This document shows positions 17,619-27,229 of a DNA stretch of 64,000 nucleotides, one piece after another. The first letter of the stretch is position 1; every line of letters starts with the position of its first letter. A program made the translations under genes and the position numbers. The notes beneath the pieces are model-generated. The model was given only the letters and a program-made list of their open reading frames with translations. It did not search any database and was not told the DNA's origin. The stretch is from Natrialba swarupiae. Lineage in GTDB: Archaea; Halobacteriota; Halobacteria; Halobacteriales; Natrialbaceae. Where the stretch lies: NCBI RefSeq assembly GCF_008245225.1, contig NZ_VTAW01000006.1, positions 62,001 through 126,000 on the forward strand. Reading direction: 5' to 3'.

Positions 17619-18854
17619 TCACTCCTCGAGTCCGGCCACCCGAACCACCGCGTTCGCGAGCGTGTTCGCCGCCGCATAACAGTCGTCCCAGCTGGTGTAC
17701 TCCTCCTCGGAGTGGCTCTTGCCCTCTTCGCTGACCGCGAACACCATGCTCGTGTCCATCACCTTGCTCATGTGGGCGGCGTCGTGGCCCGCCCCGCTGT
17801 ACAGTTGCATGCTGTCGTAGCCGAGGTCGTCCGCACTCGTCTGGACGGCCTCGATACACCGATCGGCGAAGTCGACGCTCTCTGATCGCATGCGTTTCTC
17901 GGACTCGTAGCCGACGCCCTCGCGCTCGGCGGCGGTTTCGACCTCCGCGAGCGCCCGGGCTTTCGCTTCGTCGACGATCTCGTCGGAGGGATCGCGAAAG
18001 CCCCAGGTGATCGTCACCTCGTCGGGGACGATGTTGATCGAGTTCGGCTCGACGTCGACGTAGCCGACGGTTCCGACCGTTCGATCCCCCAGCGAGCCGG
18101 GAATCCGGCGGACGCCGGTGATCACGTCCGCCGCGGCGACCAGCGCGTCAGATCGGTAGTGCATCGGCGTCGGTCCCGAGTGGTCGGCCTCGCCGAAAAA
18201 GGTCGTCGCACCCCAGTAGAAGCCGACGACGCCCGTGACGACGCCGACGTCTGCCCCCTCGAGTTCGAGGTACGGCCCCTGCTCGATGTGTAACTCGAAG
18301 TAGGCTTCGTACTCGCCGGGTTCGGCTGGTTCCTCGCCCAGATAGCCGATCCGCTCGAGTTCCTCGCGGACCGTGACGCCGTTCTCGTCGGTCGTCTCGT
18401 ACTCCGTCTCGAGGTCGAGTTCGTCGATCCAGACGCCGCTTCCCTGCATCGCGGGCTGGAAGCGCGATCCCTCCTCGTTCGTCCAGTTGACGATCTCGAT
18501 CGGGTGGCGGGTCTCGAGGCCCTCCTCCTCCAGGGTGCGGAGCAATTCGAGTGGGGCGATCATGCCGAGTGCGCCGTCGTAGATGCCGCCGTAGGGTTGG
18601 GAATCCAGGTGCGACCCGACGAGGACGGGATCCGCATCGGGGTCGATCCCCTCACGCCGGCCGAACATGTTTCCGAACTCGTCGATCCGAACCTCGAGAC
18701 CGAGGGCGTCCAGTTGCGCTCGGAACCAGTCTCGTATCTCCTTGTCTTCGTCGGAGAGCGCGAGGCGGTGGAGTCCACCGCCTTCGGTCGCGCCGATCTC
18801 GGCTTGCTCGCGCATCGTTTCGACGAACCGCTCTCGCTCGAGTGACAGTGTCAT
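17619..18854 (-). CDS. M20-family N-carbamoyl amino acid hydrolase / allantoate amidohydrolase
   Basis: 411 residues from ATG 18854, the family length; the frame runs back to 19010 but a TATA-like CTTATGA at 18877-18883 supports 18854. Metal and substrate motifs: GSHLDSQPYGGIYDGALG, WTNEEGSRF, ELHIEQGPYLE, GEADHSGPTPM and YSGAGHDAAHM. These are shared by L-N-carbamoylase, beta-ureidopropionase and allantoate amidohydrolase. It releases ammonia and CO2 from a carbamoyl group. With the two ring-opening hydrolases it makes a plausible two-step ureide pathway. Which ureide is used cannot be told. Confidence 0.9.
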   Translation of the reverse strand: MTLSLERERFVETMREQAEIGATEGGGLHRLALSDEDKEIRDWFRAQLDALGLEVRIDEFGNMFGRREGIDPDADPVLVGSHLDSQPYGGIYDGALGMIAPLELLRTLEEEGLETRHPIEIVNWTNEEGSRFQPAMQGSGVWIDELDLETEYETTDENGVTVREELERIGYLGEEPAEPGEYEAYFELHIEQGPYLELEGADVGVVTGVVGFYWGATTFFGEADHSGPTPMHYRSDALVAAADVITGVRRIPGSLGDRTVGTVGYVDVEPNSINIVPDEVTITWGFRDPSDEIVDEAKARALAEVETAAEREGVGYESEKRMRSESVDFADRCIEAVQTSADDLGYDSMQLYSGAGHDAAHMSKVMDTSMVFAVSEEGKSHSEEEYTSWDDCYAAANTLANAVVRVAGLEE

Positions 18855-19070
18855 ACGATACCATCGAACAGAAATATCATAAGTGTTGTCTCGGATCGGG
18901 ACGCCCCGCCAGGCGGCGACGACGGGGACAGACCATCGGACTGGCGTACGCCGTTCGGTCGTACGAGCGGTTCTCGAGCGGCCATCCGGGCCTGTGCGAG
19001 CGAGATCCAACGAACTGTTTGGATAATCACCGGCGAACAGATTTAAGGTGTTTTACAGATCGTGATACGT

Positions 19071-20825
19071 ATGCGCTATTGGATGTCGTCCGCGTTCGGG
19101 AGTACGGATCCGCCGGAGGAAAGCGGGTCCGACACTGATTCGATATCCGCCGAAAGCGGTACCCCCGAGACCCCATCTCAGGAGAGGAGTGCGGACGGTG
19201 CCACCACGGTCGACGTCTCCGACTGGGATACCGTCGGTAACGGGCTGGTGGATCCCGGCGGCGACGTCGAACGGCCAGCCGAGGGCTCTCCGTTCGGGCA
19301 CGCGACGGCCGAGTCGATCATCGTCAGCTACCTGCGGGGCTCCACTGACCCCATTTTCGTCGTCGACGCCGAGGGCAACTTCACACACTCGAACCGGGAG
19401 TGTCGCGACCTGTTCGGTCGCGTTCCCGGCGAACTGATCGGGACGAACCTGTTCGAGTACGACGAAGCCGACAACTCCGTCATGCGCGAGGTACTCGACA
19501 CCGGCGAGGCGATTCAGAACCTCGAGGGCGTCGTCGAGGTCGACGACGAGACCGTCCACGTCAGCCGCACGTTTTTCCCGCTGTTCGACGCGGCGGGTGA
19601 ACTCGCCGGCGCGATCGAGATCAATCGGGACGTCTCCGAGCGCGTGGCGGCACTCGATCGACAGGATACCTTAGAGGAGTACCGAGCGTACCAGAACGAG
19701 GTGATTGCAGCCTTCGAGCGGTGGACCGACCGACTCAGTCGGGGCGATTTTACCGTCGAACCCGAGATCCCCGAACCCGACGCCGACCACGAGGAGATCC
19801 GAGAGGCATACGACCGCTTCTCGCGGATGGCCGCGGATCTGAGCGGGGCAATCGAAGACGTCAACGACGCGCTGGTCGATACACGACACACCGCCGAACG
19901 GTTGGCCGAGATCAGCGACGATCTCGTCGACGCGGGCGAGGAGACGACGACCGCGACCGCCGAGATCGACGACGCCAGCGACGCCGTCGACGAGATGGCG
20001 AGCGAACAGGCTGAACAGGCGACCGTCGCCAAAGAGGACGTCGCCACCCTCGCGACCGCCGTCGAACAAATTTCTCGGAACGCGACCCGCATCGAAGAAC
20101 ACGCCGCGACGGCGAGTAACCGAACGGAGGAAGGCGTCGAGGACGCTGAAACCGCCCTCGAGCGGATCCGTGAGGCGATGGCTGCCTCCGAGTCGAACGT
20201 CGAACACGTTCGCGGGCTCGAAGCGCGGATGGACGCGATCGGCGAGATGGCCGACCTGATCGCAGATATCGCTGACCAGACCAACTTACTCGCGTTGAAC
20301 GCCAACATTCAGGCCGCCCACGCCGACGAATCCGGCGACGGCTTCGGCGTCGTCGCCGACGAGATCAAGGGACTGGCCGACGAGTCCAAAGCGTCCGTTG
20401 CCGAGATCGCCGACGACCTCGAGGATCTCCGATCCGGGATCGAGGAGACGATGACCGCGATCGAGCGAAGCAATCGAACGGTCGAAACCGGTGCCGATGC
20501 CGTCGACGGGGTCGTCGACCACATCGAGGAGATCGAGACGGCAGTCGGGAAAACTGACGAGGAGATCCGAACGATTTCCCAGGCGGCGAGCGAACAGGCG
20601 GCGACCACCGAGACCGTCGAGGAGATCGTTCGCGACCTCTCGGAGCGCAGTGACGAGATCGAAACGCAGATGGCGTCGGTCTCGACGAGCATCGACCGGC
20701 AGATCGACACGATCGAGCGCGTCGTCGACGTCTCCGAGACGGTAGACGACATGGCCGCGGAGATGGAAGCGACGCTCGCCGCGTTCGAACTCGAGACGGA
20801 GGAACAGGGAGATATCGGGAGCTGA
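19071..20825 (+). CDS. Soluble PAS-domain methyl-accepting chemotaxis transducer
   Basis: 584 residues from ATG 19071, about 27 bases after ATTTAAGG at 19041-19048. No membrane segment. Residues ~1-75 are a polar lead, ~80-190 a PAS domain (DPIFVVDAEGNF, NRECRDLFG, ELIGTNLFEY), then a HAMP-like helical linker and a long coiled coil. The signalling tip at about residue 400 reads IADQTNLLALNANIQAAHA, followed by GFGVVADEIKGLADESK, which binds CheA/CheW. It would sense a cytoplasmic signal (metabolite, redox or light) and steer swimming. It lies alone inside the catabolic island with no che genes nearby. Confidence 0.93.
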   Translation: MRYWMSSAFGSTDPPEESGSDTDSISAESGTPETPSQERSADGATTVDVSDWDTVGNGLVDPGGDVERPAEGSPFGHATAESIIVSYLRGSTDPIFVVDAEGNFTHSNRECRDLFGRVPGELIGTNLFEYDEADNSVMREVLDTGEAIQNLEGVVEVDDETVHVSRTFFPLFDAAGELAGAIEINRDVSERVAALDRQDTLEEYRAYQNEVIAAFERWTDRLSRGDFTVEPEIPEPDADHEEIREAYDRFSRMAADLSGAIEDVNDALVDTRHTAERLAEISDDLVDAGEETTTATAEIDDASDAVDEMASEQAEQATVAKEDVATLATAVEQISRNATRIEEHAATASNRTEEGVEDAETALERIREAMAASESNVEHVRGLEARMDAIGEMADLIADIADQTNLLALNANIQAAHADESGDGFGVVADEIKGLADESKASVAEIADDLEDLRSGIEETMTAIERSNRTVETGADAVDGVVDHIEEIETAVGKTDEEIRTISQAASEQAATTETVEEIVRDLSERSDEIETQMASVSTSIDRQIDTIERVVDVSETVDDMAAEMEATLAAFELETEEQGDIGS

Positions 20826-20842
20826 GCGGGATATTCCGGGAG

Positions 20843-22732
20843 TTAACGGGGCTGAATGGGCAACTCGACGTGCGTCGCGAACTCGGCGTCGTGGTGGACG
20901 GTGTTCGTCGCAGTGCGATACTCGCGGTCGCCGTACAGCGGTCCGCCGGTGTTGTGGTTGACGTCGTAGCGCGGATAGTTCGACGAGGAGATGTCGAGGC
21001 GGATGCGGTGGCCCTCCTTGAACACGTTCGCCGTCGGATACGGCTCCATCTCGAACTCGTAGACCTCGCCGGGCTCGAGGAGATCGGGTTCGTCGCGGTA
21101 GCCCCGGTAGCGGCCGCGACAGATCGAATCACAGAGGTTGATCGCCGCGCCGTTCGGGAACTCCTCGCTTGGCGGGTGTTCGTCGATCAGTTTCGCCGTG
21201 AAGTCCGTATCGGGGCCGTCGGTCGATCCGTAGACGCGAACGCGGATTGGCCCGGCGATCTCGAGGTCCTCCTCGAGAGGTTCGCTCCGGTAGACGAGCA
21301 CGTCGTCGCGCTCCTCGAGCGGTCCGTACGGCGCCTCGGCGCCGAGCGTGTCGGGCCGAGTTCGCTGGTCGAAGCCGCCGCGGCCGGTGAGATCCACCAT
21401 CTTGCGTTCGGAGAGTGGGTACTCGAGGATGTTCTCCTCGCGTTGCTCGTAGGTGATGTACGACGAGCAGTTGCCGCCGACCGTCGGAACGGGATCGCGC
21501 GGATCGAACGTGTAGGTCGTCGACGCGTCGTCGACGGTCGGTTTCTCCGTCGAGAGACGCCCGTCGGCGTGGACGTAGTAGCTCTCGAACTCGGTGTCCG
21601 GAAGTGGCCACTCCTCGCCCGATCGCCACTCGCCGCCGTGGAAGAGCCGCCCGTCGCGGCTCCGAGAGCCGTCGCCGGTCCCCATCTGGAAGTACTCGAC
21701 GGTCGGCTGGTCGCTCCAGGTGTCCTCCTCTTTGAGGTAGTGGTCGAAAAAGCGAAGCCGCGTCTCCTGGTACTCCCTGAGCGCTTCCTCGCCGAACTCG
21801 AGTTCCCCGGAGTACGATTTGTTCCACGACGGGAGCGGGTAGGTGTTCCAGCCGTGGGTCCACGGCCCCATCAGCAGATAGTGATCGCTGTCCTTTCGCT
21901 CGGCCAGCGCCTCGAAGTTGTCACAGGTCGCCTTCGTGTAGGAGTCGTACCACGCGCCGGCGTAGACGGTCGGGACGTCCGCCGACTCCTGGTAGTAGGC
22001 CTCGAAGTTGACGCCAGGCTCCTGCCAGAGTTCGTCGCTGGCCGATCCCTGGGTCATGATGTCGAACGCCCACTCCTCGTAGTCGGGGATGTGCCGAAGC
22101 GGTGACTCGCCCTGGTGGAGGGGGCCGTCCTCGAGAAGCGCCCTGACGTCGGTGTTTGCGAGCCGTTGTTGGATGTCGGAATCCTCAAGGGCCCGTTTTG
22201 CGAATCCGCCACCGAGCGTGAGCGCCCAGCACAGCCAGCGAAGTTCGAACGTCCCGTTGTGCCGAAACGTCGCCTTCCGACCGTTCGCGGCACCCTGATT
22301 GACGAACATCGCCTCTAAGTGGGGTGGATCCTGGGTCGCGAGTGCGGACTGGACCCATGCACCGTAGGAGGTGCCGATCGTGCCGACCTGGCCGTCACAG
22401 TAGGCCTGGTCTGCGAGCCACTCGACTGTGTCGTAGCCGTCCTCGGGTTCGTTGACGAAGATGTAGTACTCCCCCTCGCTGTCGAAGCGCCCGCGACAGT
22501 CCTGGATCGCGACGACGTACCCTCGTTTCGCGTACCACTCGCCGTGGCGCTCCATCCGGCCGCGTTTGCCGTACGGCGTCCGGTCGAGCAGGGCGGGTTT
22601 GGGCTCTTCGATCGGTTCGCCGGTGTCGGGATCCGCCGGACGATACACGTCTGTCGCCAGTTCGACGCCGTCACGGGTTTCGACCGTGACGTTCAGTTCG
22701 GCCGCTACCGCATACTCGGGCTGAGATACCAT
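20843..22732 (-). CDS. CocE/NonD-family hydrolase (X-Pro dipeptidyl-peptidase S15-like)
   Basis: 629 residues from ATG 22732; an AATAAAC box around 22763-22770 on this strand fits a short leader, against an in-frame ATG at 22861. The N-terminal DGVELATDVYRP and the nucleophile elbow GTIGTSYGAWVQS near residue 120 are diagnostic of the S15/CocE alpha/beta-hydrolase family; the C-terminal half matches its jelly-roll domain. Family members cleave esters and amides such as cocaine, acylated beta-lactams or Xaa-Pro peptides. In this setting it may release a base or acyl group from a larger compound. No signal peptide is seen. Confidence 0.9.
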   Translation of the reverse strand: MVSQPEYAVAAELNVTVETRDGVELATDVYRPADPDTGEPIEEPKPALLDRTPYGKRGRMERHGEWYAKRGYVVAIQDCRGRFDSEGEYYIFVNEPEDGYDTVEWLADQAYCDGQVGTIGTSYGAWVQSALATQDPPHLEAMFVNQGAANGRKATFRHNGTFELRWLCWALTLGGGFAKRALEDSDIQQRLANTDVRALLEDGPLHQGESPLRHIPDYEEWAFDIMTQGSASDELWQEPGVNFEAYYQESADVPTVYAGAWYDSYTKATCDNFEALAERKDSDHYLLMGPWTHGWNTYPLPSWNKSYSGELEFGEEALREYQETRLRFFDHYLKEEDTWSDQPTVEYFQMGTGDGSRSRDGRLFHGGEWRSGEEWPLPDTEFESYYVHADGRLSTEKPTVDDASTTYTFDPRDPVPTVGGNCSSYITYEQREENILEYPLSERKMVDLTGRGGFDQRTRPDTLGAEAPYGPLEERDDVLVYRSEPLEEDLEIAGPIRVRVYGSTDGPDTDFTAKLIDEHPPSEEFPNGAAINLCDSICRGRYRGYRDEPDLLEPGEVYEFEMEPYPTANVFKEGHRIRLDISSSNYPRYDVNHNTGGPLYGDREYRTATNTVHHDAEFATHVELPIQPR

Positions 22733-23015
22733 CAGCCGTACCGTCGTAGTCGAACTGTAATAGTTTATTCCTCTGGTTCTCCTCGAGTCCCGCGACTCGT
22801 TCCGCGTTCGATGTCGTCTCCCGCCCATTTCGTTCGAAATCCCGGTTCTGAGTGAACGCAACCTATTAAATAGGGGTATCGGATTACCGATTTGAGGGTG
22901 CGTGTGGTGATTCGACCGTCGGTATCTTTATGTATGCGCCGTTGGGTTTTACTTCGTATACCGGGTGTGGGTGTGAACACTCGCCACGGTAACGGTACAT
23001 TCAGAGAGGGAATCC

Positions 23016-24590
23016 ATGACAGAGAAACCTGATACAACTGACGAACTGAGAACGGACGGCGGCGAGCCCTCACGCGAAGAGGCGTCGTTCGTCGAGTACG
23101 GAATCGAAGACAAACCACCACTGGGAGAATCGGTCCTCTTGGGCGTCCAACACTACCTGACGATGATCGGCGCAACCGTTGCGATTCCGCTGATCCTCGC
23201 AGGTGCGATGGAGATGCCCGCCGCGGAGACCGCACGACTCGTCGGCACGTTCTTCGTCGTGTCAGGTGTCGCGACGCTACTCCAGACGACGGTCGGGAAC
23301 CGGTACCCGATCGTCCAGGGGGGGACCTTCGCGCTGCTTGCACCGGCGCTGGCGATTATCGGTGCGCTTGGTGCACAGGGCGTCGGCTGGGAAGTGACGA
23401 TACTCGAGTTGCAAGGTGCGATCATCGCCGCTGCAGCGGTACAGATCGCGCTCGGATATATCGGTGCGCTCGGGAAACTCAAGTACTATCTCTCGCCGGT
23501 CGTGATCGCGCCGGTGATCGTTCTGATCGGTCTTTCGTTGATCGGCGTCCAGGACGTAACGAGACCGGATCAGAACTGGTGGCTGCTGGGGCTGACCCTG
23601 TTCCTGATCGTGCTGTTCTCGCAGTACCTCAATCAGTACAGCCGCTACGCGAAACTGTTCCCGGTACTGCTGGGAATCGTCGTTGCCTGGGTCCTCGCCG
23701 CAGTGCTCTCCGTGACCGGCGTCTACAGCCCGGAAACGGTCGGCTACGTGGACTTCAACGCGATCGCAGACGCGTCTGCGATCCAGGTCATCTACCCGCT
23801 CCAGTGGGGTATGCCGCAGTTCACCGTCGCGTTCTTCGTCGGCATATTCGCCGGCATCGTCGCCTCGATGATCGAGAGTCTCGGCGATTACTACGCCGTC
23901 GCCCGGATCGCCGGCGTCGGTGCGCCGAGCGAGAAACGCATCAATCACGGTATCGGAATGGAGGGAGTCGGTAACGTGATCGCCGGTATCATGGGAACCG
24001 GGAACGGATCGACCTCCTACGGTGAGAACATCGGTGCGATCGGTATCACCGGCGTCGCCTCGCGGTACGTCGTCCAGATCGGTGCGATCGTCATGTTGAT
24101 TGTCGGATTCGTCGGCTACTTCGGTGCCGCGATCACTACGATTCCGTCACCGATCGTCGGCGCACTTTACATCGCCATGTTCGGACAGATCGCCGCAGTC
24201 GGTCTGTCGAACCTGAAGTACGTCGATCTGGACGCCTCGCGTAACGTCTTCATCATCGGTCTCGCACTCTTCGTCGGACTCTCGATCCCGGAGTACATGG
24301 CGAACGTCGGCGGCGCGGCCGAGTTCCAGGAGATTACCTCGGGCGCGACGCTCATCGGACCGATCCTCGGTCAAGAGATCATCTCCGACACGATCTTCGT
24401 GTTCGGTTCGACCACGATGGCCATCGGTGGTATCGTCGCGTTCATCCTCGACAACACGGTCAAAGGAACCAAAGAGGAACGCGGGCTCGCACAGTGGGAG
24501 CAACTCGCGGAGGACGAAGACGAGTTCGTCACCTTCTTCGAGGAACTCCGCTCTTCCGACGACCAGCAACCGGTCGATAGCGCGGACTAA
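23016..24590 (+). CDS. NCS2/NAT-family nucleobase permease, uracil-type signature
   Basis: 524 residues. After a ~40-residue acidic lead with EYGIEDKPPLGESVLLG come about 14 membrane segments. SYGENIGAIGITGVAS is the NAT signature with Glu in first place, as in the uracil carrier UraA, whereas the paralogue at 11265 has Gln as in xanthine carriers. It would import a pyrimidine (or related base). An AGAGAGGG motif precedes the ATG and a TATA-like TCTTTATG lies near 22923-22930, giving an mRNA leader of about 60 bases. A C-terminal acidic tail ends in the cytoplasm. Confidence 0.92.
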   Translation: MTEKPDTTDELRTDGGEPSREEASFVEYGIEDKPPLGESVLLGVQHYLTMIGATVAIPLILAGAMEMPAAETARLVGTFFVVSGVATLLQTTVGNRYPIVQGGTFALLAPALAIIGALGAQGVGWEVTILELQGAIIAAAAVQIALGYIGALGKLKYYLSPVVIAPVIVLIGLSLIGVQDVTRPDQNWWLLGLTLFLIVLFSQYLNQYSRYAKLFPVLLGIVVAWVLAAVLSVTGVYSPETVGYVDFNAIADASAIQVIYPLQWGMPQFTVAFFVGIFAGIVASMIESLGDYYAVARIAGVGAPSEKRINHGIGMEGVGNVIAGIMGTGNGSTSYGENIGAIGITGVASRYVVQIGAIVMLIVGFVGYFGAAITTIPSPIVGALYIAMFGQIAAVGLSNLKYVDLDASRNVFIIGLALFVGLSIPEYMANVGGAAEFQEITSGATLIGPILGQEIISDTIFVFGSTTMAIGGIVAFILDNTVKGTKEERGLAQWEQLAEDEDEFVTFFEELRSSDDQQPVDSAD

Positions 24591-24657
24591 CCGCACGGTT
24601 CGCCATCCCCGTTTTCGGTGGCCCAGGGAAAGTTTGATGACCGGCGCTCGTCGAGTG

Positions 24658-25182
24658 ATGGTAATGCCGAGCCGAACCGGTCTCGATCTCGATACGGGCG
24701 AACACCTCCACTATCGCGGGGATCTCCGTTCGGGTGACGAGATCGCAGTGACCGATCGACGCCTTCTCGTCCGGCGATCCGACGAGTTCGTGAGCGTTCC
24801 GTACACCAACGTCAGCGAAGTCGCCCACGAGTCGTTCAACTGGTTTCTCACCCTGATGAGCCTCTCGCTTGCTGTATTTGGGTTCTACTCGATCTCGGAG
24901 AACGCCTTCGTCGGGGTCGGCCTGGCCGCGTTCGGTCTCTGGAGCGTCTACCGAACCTACCGTCACCGCGATCGCGTCCGCATTCACACCCACAGCCAGG
25001 CGAAGCCGGTCGAAGTGTTTCCCGAGGACGTCGACGCCCTCTACGACGAACTCGAGCCGGCGATCGAGGCGGTTAGAGCCGAGCAAGAAACACAACGAGA
25101 GGGCGAAGAGAGTCGTCGAAATCGGGATCAGGAACGGCCGAACGAAGAGCAAAGCCGAGAAGAGATACACGAACCCGGATAA
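24658..25182 (+). CDS. PH-like domain membrane protein
   Basis: 174 residues from ATG 24658; ATGs at 24637 and 24664 are also in frame and cannot be excluded. Residues ~10-55 (GLDLDTGEHLHYRGDLRSG, VTDRRLLVRR) look like the short bacterial PH domain found in YdbT-type proteins. Two hydrophobic segments follow (FLTLMSLSLAVFGFYSI and FVGVGLAAFGLWSVY), then a domain ending in a highly charged Glu/Arg tail of about 35 residues. Function unknown. It follows the permease gene after 67 bases on the same strand. Confidence 0.65.
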   Translation: MVMPSRTGLDLDTGEHLHYRGDLRSGDEIAVTDRRLLVRRSDEFVSVPYTNVSEVAHESFNWFLTLMSLSLAVFGFYSISENAFVGVGLAAFGLWSVYRTYRHRDRVRIHTHSQAKPVEVFPEDVDALYDELEPAIEAVRAEQETQREGEESRRNRDQERPNEEQSREEIHEPG

Positions 25183-25566
25183 CAGTCGTTCCCGCGTCAC
25201 AGACACGTTTCTCGTTCTTCTCAACTGGCTATCCGATCGAATCAAGACGGCCTACTTCGTCATCTCTGCTCACGATCCACTTCGACGTCTCCGATAACGA
25301 CGACCCACTCCCGCTCCAGGACGACGCGCCACGCAACCCTGTCCCGTCGCTCGTCGCCCGTCGTTCGCCGGTGTCGGCCTCCGAGACGACGGTTGACCCG
25401 AAGTCGACTCCTCGAGTACTCGTGGAGTAACCGTCGCCGAGTTCGTTCTCACCGACTTCGAGCTGTTTCCGACCGAGACGCCCAACGCGGGAACGGCCCG
25501 GAAATGGCTCAACGACGGTTCGAACCGAAGGTTTTTCTCTTGGCGGACCAATCCCCCTGTCAGTAC
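25183..25566. other. Spacer of 384 bases without a supported gene
   Basis: Open frames here are short and Arg/Ser-rich, as expected from shadow reading of high-GC DNA. The only signal I see is GTTTTTC at 25531-25537, a TATA-like box 30 bases before the CoA transferase ATG at 25567. Confidence 0.5.
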
Positions 25567-26781
25567 ATGACTACCGACGAGCGTATTCTCGAGGACATAA
25601 ACGTCGTCGATCTGACGACGTTCGTCACCGGCGGATTCTGTTCGCTGATGCTCGCCAACCAGGGCGCTAACGTCGTCAAGATCGAACGACCGAGTGCGGG
25701 AGACGACAACCGCCACTCCGGGCCGCCGTTTATCGACGGCGAATCACCGTACTTCTGGACGGTCAACTACGGCAAGAAGAGCGTCGAACTCGATCTCAAG
25801 ACCGAAGCCGGACGCGAAGCGCTCTACGACCTCGTGAGCGAGGCGGACGTCTTCCTCCAGAACTACCGTCCCGGAACCGCAGAACGTCTCGACGTCGACG
25901 AGGAGACGATCCGCTCGCACAACGACGAGATCGTCTACTGTGCGATCTCGGCGTTCGGACAGACCGGCCCCTGGCGCGAACGGCCCGGTTACGATCTGAT
26001 GATCCAGGGGATGAGCGGCGTGATGAGCGTCACCGGCGAAGCCGACGGCCGACCGGTGAAAGTCGGCCTCCCAATGACCGACCTCATCACGGCGATGTGG
26101 GCCGCCTTCGGTATCTCGAACGCCCTCTACCGGCGCGAACGAACGGGCGAAGGCGAGTACATCGACCTCGGGATGCTCGACGCCGTCTTACCCTGGCTCA
26201 CCAAACAGGCTGGGAAAGTGTTCGCCGACGAGTCGCCGTCCCGGATGGGAACCAAAGATCCCGTCCTCGCACCCTACCAGACGTTCGAGACCGAAGACGG
26301 CTATCTCAACGTCGCCTGTCTGAACCAGAAACTTTGGCGACAGCTTTGTGAGGCCATCGACCGGCCCGAACTGGCCGAGGACGACCGTTTCGAAACCAAC
26401 GGCGATCGCGTCGAACACATGTCCGAACTCGAGGCCGAACTCGAGGAGACGTTCCGCGAGCGGACGACCGACGAGTGGATGTCGATCCTCGTCGAGGATG
26501 CCGGGGTTCCGGCGGGCCCCGTCCTCGAGGTGGAGGATGCGCTGTACAACGAACAGACCGAGGCCCGCGGCGCAACGACGACGGTCGAGGATCCCGAACG
26601 CGGTGAGATTCCGGTCGTCGAACACCCGCTCAACTACGGTCGTGCCGAGAGCGGATTCGAGTCGCCACCGCCACGACTCGGCGAGCACAACCGCGCGGTC
26701 TTCGAGGACCTCGGCTACGACGAGGACGAACTCGACGCCCTCGAGGAGCGGGGTGCGTTCGGCGACGACGAATCGAAATAG
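25567..26781 (+). CDS. Family III CoA transferase (CaiB/BaiF type)
   Basis: 404 residues from ATG 25567, family length. LTTFVTGGFCSLMLANQGANVVKIE and the later NYGKKSVELDLK, FGQTGPW and QGMSGVMSVTGEADG are standard family III motifs. The aspartate of the active site lies in the DAVLPW region (LGMLDAV). These enzymes move CoA between short organic acids (formyl-, succinyl-, carnitinyl-CoA). It is the last gene of the island before an AT-rich spacer and could activate the acid left after ring breakdown. The acid is unknown. Confidence 0.9.
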   Translation: MTTDERILEDINVVDLTTFVTGGFCSLMLANQGANVVKIERPSAGDDNRHSGPPFIDGESPYFWTVNYGKKSVELDLKTEAGREALYDLVSEADVFLQNYRPGTAERLDVDEETIRSHNDEIVYCAISAFGQTGPWRERPGYDLMIQGMSGVMSVTGEADGRPVKVGLPMTDLITAMWAAFGISNALYRRERTGEGEYIDLGMLDAVLPWLTKQAGKVFADESPSRMGTKDPVLAPYQTFETEDGYLNVACLNQKLWRQLCEAIDRPELAEDDRFETNGDRVEHMSELEAELEETFRERTTDEWMSILVEDAGVPAGPVLEVEDALYNEQTEARGATTTVEDPERGEIPVVEHPLNYGRAESGFESPPPRLGEHNRAVFEDLGYDEDELDALEERGAFGDDESK

Positions 26782-27229
26782 AGTTTCACGGAACCTGGCC
26801 CCGTTTTCGAGGCCTCTCGCAGACTCGAGGTCGATCCGGATCAGTGACGACCACGTTCCGTTCGGCGACAGACGGTATACCAGAAATACACATATATAGA
26901 AAATAGTAGTTATCGGATCAATTACTCGTAGCTCGACTTAGATATTCGCTCGAGACGGCGAACAGACGAGTTCGAATTCGTCGTCAGCACGCACTCCTCG
27001 AATCGACCCCAATCTTCCAGGTTGTAACCGTACCCTCGACGAAAGTCAAATGAGAATATCGATCGATTCGGTATCGGTCTTCGACCAGTGTAGTTACTCG
27101 AGACCTACATCATCCTACAATTATCTCCTTTGAATTGTCATAGTGTGGGTAAACGTGCTTTCCTACCCTCCTGTTCGGTAATAGCCAACCGAAATATTAT
27201 TTATTCGACGGATAGTCGTTGTAGATAAT
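26782..27229. other. AT-rich spacer of 448 bases
   Basis: No coding sequence is supported. A run of A/T around 26885-26920 and again at 27100-27220 is well below the local GC level. ATTATTTATT at 27196-27205 is a TATA-like box for the propeller gene starting at 27230. The spacer separates the catabolic island from the next region. Confidence 0.5.
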
